Below are positions 34,249 through 43,510 of a stretch of 64,000 bases of DNA, in pieces (the first letter of the stretch is position 1; every line of letters begins with the position of its first letter). Where the stretch lies: contig CANXME010002135.1 of assembly GCA_948144175.1 (NCBI GenBank), positions 248,001-312,000 on the forward strand, written 5' to 3'. This DNA is from Closterium sp. NIES-65. Lineage: Eukaryota; Streptophyta; Zygnematophyceae; Desmidiales; Closteriaceae. The notes under the pieces are model-generated. The model did not search any database. It was not told the origin of the DNA and saw only the letters and a list, made by a program, of their open reading frames with translations. The translations under genes and the position numbers were made by a program.

Positions 34249-35053
34249 GAACCCCCACTCCAAATCCCGCAAGAATCAGAGGTGGAAGCAGCGGAACATC
34301 ATTCTCACTACATGCGCACCTCCGGCATCCGCGCCGAAGACGATCTTTGGCACCAGCGACTCGGCCACCCCTCGCGCCAGACACTCAACAACAGCCTATG
34401 TGCCAAGGTTTTCCCCCCAGGGGCACTGCTGCGCCCTGACGGGACGGAACCGCACAACACTCCACATCCCACCATATGCACTGTCTGCCCCATAGCTGCT
34501 CTCTCTCACAGCGCCTACCCCTCTCTGGAACCAATCACCAACCGCTACAAGAAGCTGCAGAAGGTGTACAGCGACTTCATCGTGGTCACCTGTGACTGCA
34601 TCAAAGGTGAAAGTACACGCTCACCTTCATTGACGCCTACTCACGCCATGTCTGGATCGCCAACGTCGACGCTCGCTGCTCCAGAATTCTTCCGCATCTG
34701 GCTCGCACTCGCGCAACGGCAATCGGGGAGGAAGCTGAAAATTTGGTAGAGCGACGGGGCAGCATAGTTTCGCAGCAATGAGCTGGAGAGTGTCCTCGCG
34801 GAGAAGGGGATTAGGTATGAGATTTTGCTCCCCTATGCTCTTCAGCAGCAAGGCGTCGCAAAAAGGGTTAACCGCACCCTCAAGACGAAAGTGCGCGCCC
34901 TCATGAACAAGTCCAGCCTACCTAAGAAGTATTGGCCCTACGCCATTAACCACGTGGTGCGCCTGCACAACCTCCTATCCACCACGGCCAACAGGGGCAA
35001 CCTTTCCCCGCACATGAAGTGGACCAGCTCAAGGGGAGATCCCTCCATGCTGG
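34249..35053 (+). pseudogene. pol: Family F GAG-pre-integrase and integrase, forward arm
   Basis: IPQESEVEAAEHH, LWHQRLGHPSRQTLNNSLC, HPTICTVCPIAALSHSAYPS (zinc-binding His and Cys pairs), YKKLQKVYSDFI, and the later integrase ALMNKSSLPKKYWPYAINH, RLHNLLSTTANRGNLSPH. It stops near 35053, where the reverse arm begins. Broken copy. Confidence 0.72.
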
Positions 35054-36100
35054 CCGATCCCACCATCGAGAATGAGCCAACCCTTGAACTCGTTACTGAG
35101 CCCCAGGTGGACTCCCCAGCGCGCGCAGTGAGTGAAATTGCCGATTGTGATTGAAGTCGCCCGATAGTGCACCATGCACCTCCAAACCCCCAGCATGGAG
35201 AAATCTCCCCTTGAGCCGGTCTGCTTCATGTGTGGGGAAAGGTTGTCCCGGTTGGCCGTGGTGGAGAGGAGGTTGTGTAGACGCGCCGCATGGTTCATGG
35301 CATGGGGCCAGTACTTCTTGGGTAGGCCGGATTGGTTCATGAGGGCGCGCACTTTTGTCATGAGGGTGTGATTAACCCTCTCTGCGACGGCTTGCTGCTG
35401 GTGAGTGTAGGGGAGCGAAATTTGGGGCTTGATCCCTTTCTCCGTAACAACACTCTCCAGTTCGTTGCTGCGGAACTCCTTAGTGCCATCCGTCGGCCAG
35501 ATTTTAAGCTTCCTTCCCGATTGTCGTTGCGCATGTGCGAGCTAGATGCGGAAGACCTCTGGAGCCTTGGAGCGAGCGTCAACGTTGGCGATTCAAACGT
35601 GGCATGAGTAGGCGTCCACGAAGGTGAGTGTGTATTTCTCGCCGTTGATGCAGTCACAGGTGAGCACGATGGAATCGCTATACACCTTCTGTAGCTTCTT
35701 GTAGCGGTTGGTGCTCGGTTCCAGATAGGGGTAGGCTCTGTGAGAGAGAGCAGCTGTGGGAGAGACGCTGCAGGTAGTTGGGTGTGGGGTGTTGTGAGGT
35801 TCTGTGCCTTCGGGGCGCAGCAGTGCTCCTGGGAGAAAGAATTTGGCGCGAAGACAGTTGTTGAGCGTCTGGCGCGAGGGGTGGCCGAGTCGCTGATGCC
35901 AGAGATTGTCCTCAGCGCGGATCCTGGAAGTGCGCTTGTAGCGAGCGTGGTGTTCCGCCGCCTCTACCTCTGTCTCTTGCGGGATCTGGAGTGGAGGTTC
36001 TTCCTCTTCTCCTGGTTTTGCTTCGTTGTTTGGCTCCTCTGCTTCTGCTTCTGCTGCCGTTTCCCCTTCTGCAGGTGCCGTCGAGAGATAGAGCGCAAGA
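35054..36100 (-). pseudogene. pol: Family F integrase, reverse arm
   Basis: NLWHQRLGHPSRQTLNNCLR, TCSVSPTAALSHRAYP, YKKLQKVYSDSIVLTCDCIN, TFVDAYSCHV, then VRALMNQSGLPKKYWPHAMN and WGVHLGLSNEFKGWLILD. The last segment extends beyond the forward arm and is the loop of the fold-back. Confidence 0.72.
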
Positions 36101-37176
36101 AATCCAAGGTCTGGGATGTTGCTCAACGGAGTCCTCGTGCCCTCCATAAAGCGGGCAAATGGATCTGGGAGAGAGATTGGACCAAGTGCGTCACGAGGTG
36201 GAGTTCCAGGCACATTCCCCTCCTCAGTCTCCGACTAGGGGTTGTTCCAGCGACGAGGTGAGTGCGGTGGTGACGAAAGGTTGCGGGGGGGACGTCCGAG
36301 CGGAATGGCGACTCGTGGAGGTGATTTCTCAGCTGCCATTTCCTGCTCGACCGCGTCGATCTCTTCTTGTGTGAGGCCGCCTTCGGCGAGATCTCTGCTT
36401 TCGGGTTCACCCCACGCGCCAGCTCCCTAGCCTTAAACTGTGCCTGAAGCGCCAGTTGCAGAGCCCCATGTTGCTCCTGAGGTTCCGCCATTGCCTTCGT
36501 CGTCGTCTCCCCAACTCTAGCCGCCGTGTCGTGCTGATTCCTCGTCCCATCCAGCAGCGATGCGATCCTCATACAACTTCTGTTTCTTTTCTGCCTTCAT
36601 TTTGTCTACTTCTTCCTTGACGCTCAGCTCCTCTTTTGCGTCAGGATCTTTCCACGTCTTGTCAATCTCTTTGCGGTAGACGTCTCGGATGTATGGGCGT
36701 GGATGGTTATCCTCATCGAGGGTGGTGGTGTTTGCTTCTAGAATGAAGCAGAGCGCGTCTGAGCGCGGTGCTGGGCGCTCCTACAGCACTTGTCCGACCT
36801 CGTCGTTTCGTTCACCAAAGATTCAGTAAGTGGTGACAGCGAGCTCCATCTCTGTCATGCCCGTGGGTTCTGCCTTGGCGCTTTCCGCCTCTCGAAGTGC
36901 CGCAAGATCTCTTTTCACTTCTTCCGTTCGGCTTGCCGTGGGTGTGTGATAGGTGGTGCAGAGGCCGTTGATGTCAGGTTGGTGCAAGTTTATCTTACGA
37001 GGGTGAGGACTGCGGCGGATCGACGGTCGTCCGTCTGGGTGCTGCCACGACTCCTTGTTCATGAAGGGAAAGTCTAGGGGGACGAGATCTACGAGCTCGT
37101 ATGATAAAGCTTGGCAACTAGGCATGTCGAAGTCCAGAACGTAGATGCCGTTGATCAAGCGAGCTCGTCCGAGGTA
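36100..37176 (-). pseudogene. Family F acidic linker with Trp-Gly motifs, reverse arm
   Basis: Aligns with 3400-4257 and 32812-33112: ELVDLVPLDFPFMNKESWQH, TASRTEEVKRDLAALREAES, TEMELAVTTY, and DPFARFMEGTRTPL. Trp-Gly pairs (GWDEE, SWGDDD, TWGS, AWGEPE) occur at 36403-36552, the position matching the forward copy. Function unknown. Confidence 0.6.
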
Positions 37177-37181
37177 TTTGT

Positions 37182-37321
37182 TATCAGAAGTAAGCAGAAA
37201 AGTTTAGAACAAGAAAGAGAATTGCACTAGTAAGCAGGGCAGTACATATAGTAAACCCTAACAGGGTTGTGCTCACTATAGAGTACCCCACTGCAGACTA
37301 GACAATTATAACATTCTGACA
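37182..37321 (-). repeat. 3' LTR of M1
   Basis: 140 bp. On the reverse strand TGTCAGAATGTTATAATT to CTTACTTCTGATA. It contains GTAAACCCTAAC (telobox-like, + strand) and GCAGTGGGGTACTC, recalling the core of the larger LTRs. Confidence 0.85.
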
Positions 37322-38367
37322 CACCCCCATAGGCAAAGTGGGGTATAATCAGTACAGCATGCAGTCATAAAATAGTTCACAAGCACAAGTAAAGCTAGAG
37401 GTAGTCACAGAGGAAATGTGAGGAGGAGGAGAGACTGTGAGAGGAGAGGAGATGGGAGGCGACGGCGGAAGCTGCAGACACACAAGAGCTGCTGCCTCAG
37501 TGGCTACCGAAGGAATGGCCCGGACTATAGGAGTAACTGGCTCCGCGGAGATTGTAGCCTCCTGACTGGAGCAACTGACCCACAGGCGACTGGCGACTAC
37601 CGGAGATTGTAGCCTCCGGACTACTGGTGCTGCTGGCGACACGACTGCTACCTCCGCTCAACCTCCGCCAACTGCCCCACGCCCCTATTACACACCCCCT
37701 GCTGAACCCCTAGCTCTGCTCACCTGCCACCCCCCTGGTACCAATCCAACTCCGACGGCTCCAACACATCCACCCCCCTCAGCGGCAGCTGCAGCAGTGG
37801 GAGACGGAGGAGGAGGAGGAGCAGGGGACGGCGCACACACCCGTGACCCCCATACTCGCCATCCCCACATTCGCCACCCCCAAACCCTAACTCGGGAAGC
37901 ATGGGGCAGGAGCGCGGGGGACGGCGCGCGGCTCCCCAGGGCGCCGCGACAGGGTAGCGTGGGGCCGCTTCGGGGTAGCAGGGGGTCGCGCGCGGCTCCC
38001 TAGGGCGTCGCGACGAGATGGCAGGGGCCGCGTGCGCCTTGCCAGGGCGCCGCGACAGGACGGCAGGGGCAGCGCGCGCCTTGCCAGGGCGCCGCGACAG
38101 GACGGCAGGGGCCGCGCGCGACACCTTAGAGCGTCGCAACGGACGGGCGGGAGGCGCGCGCGGCTCCCCAGGGCGCCGCGACGGAACAGCGGGGGCGGCG
38201 CACCAGGAGGGAAAGGTGCCGCGCGCCCCGGGGCGCGCGCCAGAGAGTAAACCGCCGCGCGCCGGAATGAAAAATACGTCGCACGCCACGGGGCGTGCGA
38301 CATATCGAGTAGCAGCGGAAATAAGTTGGTGGGCCCACAGGCCAAGGAAGGACAGGCTCTGATAGCA
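37322..38367 (-). other. Internal region of M1
   Basis: Polypurine hairpin at 37322-37345. Next to it, on the reverse strand, is a frame at 37349-37642 with EATISAEPVTPIVRAI and TEAAALVCLQLPPSPPISSP that is also found in M2. From 37900 to 38240 there are GC-rich tandem repeats of about 54 bp (unit like CAGGGCGCCGCGACAGGACG). GGGCCCACC lies at 38328-38336 (reverse strand) and the primer site at 38356-38367. No gag or pol. Confidence 0.65.
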
Positions 38368-38431
38368 TATCAGAAGTAAGCAGAAAAGTTTAGAACAAGA
38401 AAGAGAATTGCACTACTAAGCAGGGCAGTAC

Positions 38432-39800
38432 TGTTGAAAGTTAAGCAAGAAGTTTAGCAGCAGAAAGAGGGGTTCACTAGTAAGCAGGGCAGTACATATA
38501 GCAAACCCTAATTTGAGTTGTACTCACTATAGAGTACCCCACTGCAGACTAGACAATGATAACATTCTGACACACCCCCATAGTCAAAATGGGGTATAAT
38601 CAGCAGAGCAAGCAGTCATAGAGCAGGTTCATAAGTGCAAACAAAGCTAGTGGCTATCACAGAGGGCAAGTGAGGAGGAGGAGAGACTGTGGGGGAGAGA
38701 AGATGGGAGGCGACTGCTGAAGCTGCAGACACACAAGAGCTGCTGCCTCAGTGGCTACCGAAGCAAAGGCCTGGACTACAGGAGTAATTGGCTCCGCGGA
38801 GATTGTAGCCTCCTGACTTGAGCAACTGACCCACAGGCGACTACCGGAGATTGTAGCCTCCGGACTACTTGTGCTGCTGGCGACATGACTGCGACCTCCG
38901 TTCAACCTCCGCCAACTGCCCCACGCCCCTATCACACACCCCCTGCTGCACCCCTAGCTCCACTCCCACGACACCCCCCCTTAAACCCTAAACCCTCGGC
39001 TCCCACACACCCACCCCCCTCAGCAGCAGCTGCAGCAGTGGGAGACGGAGGAGGAGGTGCAGCTTACCCACACCGGTCACCCCCATGCCCGCCACCCCCA
39101 AACCCTAACGCAGGCAGGAGCGCGGGGAGCAGCAGGGACGGTTCACGGAGGGAAAGGGAGGCGGCGGGGGGTCTCCTGGGCGCCACGAAGGAGCAGGGCG
39201 CGGGCCCCCCGAGGGCGCCAAGGCGGGTGACGGGAGGGGGGCCGCGCGCGGGCCTGGCGCAGCCCGTACGGGCCGCGCGCGGGCATAGCGCAGCCCGTAC
39301 GGGCCGCGCGCGGGCTGTACGGGCCGCGCGCGGGCCTGGCACAGCCCATACGGGTCGCGCGCGGGCGTGGCGCAGCCCGTACGGGCCGCGCGCGGGCCTG
39401 GCGCAGGTCGCCCGGGCCGCGACGGGCGACGGGGGGCGACGCCACGGTCGGCAGGGGGCGACGCGCGGTTCGACGGGGCAGAAAACCGCCGCGCGCTCGG
39501 GGCGCGCGGCGGGAAGAAAAAATCGCTGCGCGCTCGGAGCGCGCGGCACGCAGGAAACAGCACGCACCCGGGGCGCGTTACAGGCAGTAGAGCACCGGAA
39601 GCATCGGGTGGGGCCCACGCACAGGATCGACCGAGGAGGGTCGACCTGCTCTGATAGCATGTTGAAAGTTAAGCAAGAAGTTTAGCAGCAGAAAGAGGGG
39701 TTCACTACTAAGCAGGGCAGTACATATAGCAAACCCTAATTTGGGTTGTACTCACTATAGAGTACCCCACTGCAGACTAGACAATGATAATATTCTGACA
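38432..39800 (-). mobile_element. M2, small non-autonomous LTR element nested in the LTR of M1
   Basis: LTRs 38432-38572 and 39660-39800 (141 bp, 3 differences). Target duplication AGTAC (38427-38431, 39801-39805). Internal about 1.09 kb: polypurine hairpin (slightly diverged) at 38573, a reverse-strand frame sharing SRLWVSCSSQEATISAEP and TEAAALVCLQL with M1, GC-rich repeats at 39150-39600 on ACGGGCCGCGCGCGGGC, a near-match GGGCCCCACC at 39607-39616 (reverse strand) and primer site TGCTATCAGAGC at 39648-39659. No gag or pol. Confidence 0.85.
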
Positions 39801-39886
39801 AGTACATATAGTAAACCCTAACAGGGTTGTACTCACTATAGAGTACCCCACTGCAGACTAGACAATTATAGCATTCTGACATTTGT

Positions 39887-40200
39887 GTGACTCAGGGGAA
39901 GTGTCCGGGGGAGCGTAAGTGAGGTTGAGTTCGCGTATGACTGGGTTTGTGGCAAGCATAACTCCGCAATCTCGGAGCTGTCCTGTCTACAGTAAGTTGA
40001 AGTGGAGATCTGGAACATAGAGCACATTGTTGAACGAGATGTGCGTGTTGCTGTCTCGGGCCTGCAGCACCACGATGCCTTGCGCATTGGGGCGTAGTTG
40101 TTCGTTGTTAGCGACGGTGACATAGGTTGCGGGAGCGCGGCTAATGTTCGAGATGTATCGAACAGACCCCACCATGTTCTGACCGCACCAGCTGTTCAGG
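39887..40200 (-). pseudogene. Family F protease region, reverse arm
   Basis: HMVGSVRYISNISRAPATY, VTVANNEQLRPNAQGIVVLQ and NNVLYVPDLHFNLL, matching window positions 1-49 and 3139-3300. This match is what shows that Copia-1 sits inside family F. Confidence 0.7.
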
Positions 40201-41784
40201 AACCAGGTTTAGCACAAGCTGCGGGGTCACTAATGTTGTTTTATACCTCCTGTGAAATGAAGGATCTTCGTCCTCTTTCCACCCCACGGGGACGAAGCGC
40301 TAATGATCGTGCGGTGGGCTTTCCTGCAGCTATATTGGCTGATGCCAATCTTGCTCTTCCTCGTCATACGCGTAGTAATGGTCTTCTGTGAAGGGGATTG
40401 TTCCACCCTTCTTCAGGTTGAATAAGCCCGCCGCGAGGTTCTTCCTCTTCGTCTGGCTCAGCAGCGGGAGGGCGACGCCTTGTCGCCATGTTTGCGATTA
40501 CGTTTCTAGGAGCTCCTGCTTGAGATCCTTGTGTCTGCTGTTGTTGGTGTTGTGCACGGGGACAAGAGTTTGATGATGGGGCTGAGAATGACGAGCGTCT
40601 TGTCGGCCGACCCAGTTGTTATGGTGAGTGGAATTCGGGTGGCGATAGTTGGATCAGGATTTGCATCGATTCGTTGAATACTCGAAGACTTGGCATATTT
40701 TGCAAAAATCGCACCTTGGTTGTCGTTGCTCTTTACGGTTGTTTGTGTAGAAGGGAAGGCGCTCTCGGCGCGGCGCGGAGCTTGTCATGCTTGAGTCCAT
40801 GTCCTGTTGTTCAGTCCGGAGGGCGGCGCATAGCGCGGCTTTTGAGATGGTTCCTCGTTGTCGGAGTAGCGCTTTGCAGGGCTTCCACTCCGGCCCGAGT
40901 CCGTGGAGGATGATGTTGACGAAGATCTCCGAAATGGCGCTTCCATGCTTCGTGATCTGGTCACTGATATTCTGACAACGGTTAATGTATGTGTTTGCCT
41001 TCTCTCCCCGTGCCCCATCTTGGTCTCCATGAGTTGCTGCAGGAGCCTGCTGGCAGCGGCTGAGTCATTCGGCTGATATACCTCAACGAGGTGCTTCCAG
41101 GCTTCCAAGGCTGGAGCGGCGCTCTTTTTGTAGGAGCGGATGCCGGGCTGTTCCGCAGGCGTCATGTTGCATAGCAGCACACTGTATGCCATGGGGGACT
41201 TGCTGTAGTACCGAGCCCTGGCGTCGTTGGTGTCTTCCACCCGTTTAGGTTACAAGCTGTCAAAATAGTGGTAGATCTGCGCTCTTTGTAGGAGGAGCTC
41301 AAGCTCAAACCTCCATGTATAAAAATCCTTGCGGTCAAACGTGGCAACAGTCTTCATTTTTTAGACGCTGAGGAAGCGTGCTTGCGCAGAGTTGATGGTT
41401 TCGTCACTTGGACGAGGGGCTGTTGTTGTGGATTTGTCCGAGACGAGGGAGAATTTGTGCGCGGCGGTATCGCGACTTTTTGCAGCCGGTTGTCCAGGTT
41501 GAGCTGGTTGGGAAGAGGTTCCCGCATCGCCTTAGCGCAGTTCTTGGAGGTCTTTCTCCATAGTTGATAGTCCCAAAAACAACTGCTCGAGTGCGGCAGT
41601 GCTGATCGTGGTTGTCGTTTGATTTGTCACAGCCAGGTTGGTTTGTCCTCCGGCCGTTAGATTCACTTGGCCTCCGGATCCTCCGGCCATCTTGGTCTTG
41701 GAGCGTGTGCCGCTCGCCAGATCTTGGTTCGGCGAACTTCACGGAAGTGAAGTTGCGAAGAATCCTTGAGTAGCTCTCATACCA
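40201..41784 (-). pseudogene. gag: Family F gag, reverse arm
   Basis: Reverse strand: an N-terminal segment near 41404-41742; an UBN2-like Gag part (PMAYSVLLCNMTPAEQPGIR, APALEAWKHLVEVYQPND, SRLLQQLMETKMG) at about 41000-41240; Ser/Pro-rich sequence after it. Positions 40201-40780 contain further degenerate Gag-to-protease sequence in which I recognise no clean domain. Primer site TGGTATGAGAGC follows the LTR at 41773-41784. Confidence 0.6.
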
Positions 41785-42324
41785 TGTTACAATCCCAAGT
41801 GGGACTTAGCGAAGGATCGCTCAGGGTTGATCGCAGGGTAGTTTTTGCAGCGGAAGTGTTGAGATCAGAGTGAATGTAAATGACTGAGATTGATAATAGC
41901 ATGCATACATCGAGATTCTATAGGAAATACACCGGAATGCGAAATGACCTAGAGTAGCGATGTAAGGGGTACATTCCCTTATCGCAGCGAATTCAAACCG
42001 TGCGGCGCGGGAACCCGTTTCAAACCTGTTCCCGCTCTTTTTAGTTCAAATGTTTTTGCATGCATCGGTCTTGGTCATACTGTTGCTGCGTCGCTTCGAC
42101 TCTTCTGATTCCTCGACTTCGTACTCAGTAGGGTCGGCCCCTGCATCACACAGAAATGCCTTCTCATTAAACTTCATATCGTAACAGATCTGCTGCAAGC
42201 CTTCTAAGAGATTAAGAACGATCTATTGTACTAAGCCTAAAGTATGTGTGTTCGCGCATGCTGTATTTTCGCTGACAACCAGTTGAATGGAGGGAATCGC
42301 GTAAATTTGGACGCGTCTATAACA
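41785..42324 (-). repeat. 5' LTR of family F, reverse arm
   Basis: 540 bp. On the reverse strand it starts TGTTATAGACGCG and ends TTGGGATTGTAACA, a 5-bp inverted terminus (TGTTA/TAACA), directly before the primer site. Composition is near-neutral, unlike the GC-rich elements. The partner LTR of the forward arm would lie left of the window. Confidence 0.72.
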
Positions 42325-42498
42325 TTCCGTCCATGTTTTAGGTTGTTTCGTAATGTAGCAAACAGATTACTGATATCTCATTGTAGTCACTATTTGAAAA
42401 TTATCACGCATGAACGTTAAGTCCGTTTTGATTTCGTTTTTGTCACAAATTTTATCAATTAATTCAATAACGAATCGAAACAAAATGGCACATTCTTT
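42325..42498. other. AT-rich stretch, possibly non-element host DNA
   Basis: 174 bp between the family F LTR and the next repeat, rich in A and T (GAAAATTATCACGC, TTTTATCAATTAATTC). No open frame, repeat or element end is seen in it. It is the only candidate for sequence that does not belong to a recognisable insertion. Confidence 0.4.
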
Positions 42499-42566
42499 TG
42501 TCAGAATCCCAACCACTAGACCATTGCGATAAAAGGGCTTGTTAAGTAGCGGGTCAGTGCGCCCAT
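42499..42566. repeat. X repeat, left copy
   Basis: 68 bp starting TGTCAGAATCCCAACC, matching 51131-51198 with 4 differences. Copia-6 is inserted after it (target duplication CCCAT at 42562-42566 and 49838-49842), and the sequence continues at 49843. The two X copies bracket M3 and Copia-6 and may be LTR ends of a further, poorly preserved element. Confidence 0.5.
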
Positions 42567-42693
42567 TGTCAGATTTATAGGACTTAGCTACTGTAGGCTA
42601 TAGTGGGGTAGCACATATGGGGTACAGCTTTCTAGGGTTTGTACTTGTACCCAACTTTCCCTTAGTCATTTCATTCTCGTTTCAGTTTTCTCA
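42567..42693 (+). repeat. 5' LTR of Copia-6
   Basis: 127 bp, TGTCAGATTTATAGG to TCAGTTTTCTCA. It contains TTTCTAGGGTTTG (telobox-like) and AGGCTATAGTGGGGTAGC. Confidence 0.9.
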
Positions 42694-43510
42694 TGGTATC
42701 GAGCAAGTTCCCTCGTGGGAACTGTTCCTAGGGCCCACCGTTTTTTTTCCTGCCCGGAGCGCACTCAGCCCCTGCCCGAGTCGCGCTCCCCTCTCTCTCT
42801 GCCTCTAGCGGCCCTATCGCGCCGCCCTTATGGCCCCGCCGCGTCGCGCCGCCCTTGCGGCCCCGTCGCGCCGCGTTCACGACCCCCCTCGCGTCGCGCC
42901 GCCTTCGCGGCCCTGTCACGCCGCCCTCGCGGCCCCTTTCGCGCCGCCCTCGCGGCCCCTTCGCGCCGCCCTCGCGGCCCCTTCGCGTCGCCCTCGCGGC
43001 CTCTTCGAGCCGCTCTCGCGGCTCCGTCGCCCCACCCTCGCGGCCCCGGCGCCGCTCTTACCGGCCCAGGCGCCGCCCCTACCGGCCCCGTCGCCCTAAC
43101 CTAGCGACCCCGCGGCCCCACCCTCGCGGCGCCGGCCGCCACCCTTCGTGGCCCCGCCGCCGCCCTTAGCGGCCTCGTCGCCGCCCCACCCGGCCCTCCC
43201 GCCGTCCCTTCAGCGGCTCTTCCGCCCTTCACGGCCCCGCCGTCACCACCGAGCCGCCGTTGCCGCTGTGCTGCCGAGCCGCCAGAGCCACCCGAGCCGC
43301 CCGAGCCGCCGAGCCGCCGCTGCTGCCAAGCCACCCGAGCCGCTCGAGCCGCTGAGCCGCCAAGCTGCAGTTGCTGCCGAGCCGCCGAGCCGCCGAGTCG
43401 CCGAGCCGCCGAGCCGCCGAGCCGCCCGAGCCGCCCTATCCGGTAAGAGCGGCACCTCTACAACTGCGCTGCCCTTAGCCTACTGCTCGCGCTGCTAGTC
43501 TATTGCTGTC
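42694..43510 (+). repeat. Leader of Copia-6
   Basis: Primer site, hairpin at 42706-42723 (AGTTCCC, TCGT, GGGAACT), GGGCCCACCG at 42731-42740, GC-rich repeats at 42800-43230 (unit like CGCCGCCCTCGCGGCCCCTT) and the GAGCCGCC block at 43250-43440. Gag starts at 43511. Confidence 0.72.

Larger units (their letters stand above)
1..35053 (+). mobile_element. Family F Ty1/copia element, forward arm (heavily interrupted)
   Basis: Old copia element seen in four pieces: 1-49, 3139-4257, 32812-33112 and 34249-35053. The pieces between are later insertions (Copia-1, Copia-2 and a solo LTR). Assignment rests on similarity to the reverse-strand copy at 35054-42324, which shows the same order of protease-proximal sequence (TYVTVANNEQL), an acidic Glu/Lys-rich linker, and a GAG-pre-integrase/integrase segment (LWHQRLGHPSRQTLNN). 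The 5' end lies left of the window. The arm stops inside the integrase region, where it meets the reverse copy tail to tail. It is clearly broken, with several breaks besides the insertions, and is the oldest layer here. Confidence 0.8.
37182..39881 (-). mobile_element. M1, small non-autonomous LTR element (with M2 nested in its LTR)
   Basis: 3' LTR 37182-37321 and 5' LTR 38368-38431 plus 39806-39881 (140 bp each, 3 differences). About 1.05 kb internal without gag or pol domains. Target duplication TTTGT. It has the polypurine hairpin next to the 3' LTR and a primer site TGCTATCAGAGC next to the 5' LTR. About 1.33 kb when M2 is discounted. Size and content fit a TRIM-like element. The shared polypurine block suggests mobilisation by the copia elements seen here. 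Confidence 0.82.
35054..42324 (-). mobile_element. Family F Ty1/copia element, reverse arm
   Basis: On the reverse strand: 5' LTR 41785-42324, primer site TGGTATGAGAGC, gag (about 40785-41742), protease region (39887-40200), acidic linker, integrase ending near 35054. Interrupted by M1 at 37182-39881, with target duplication TTTGT (37177-37181, 39882-39886). No RT, RNase H or 3' LTR is seen. It faces the forward arm tail to tail; 35054-35191 forms the unpaired loop. Many breaks; old. Confidence 0.8.

Noticed and set aside
38018-38362. Arg/Gly/Ala-rich frames in the M1 and M2 GC-rich blocks
   Set aside because: Open on several frames at once because of the tandem repeats; not shared in sequence between M1 and M2.
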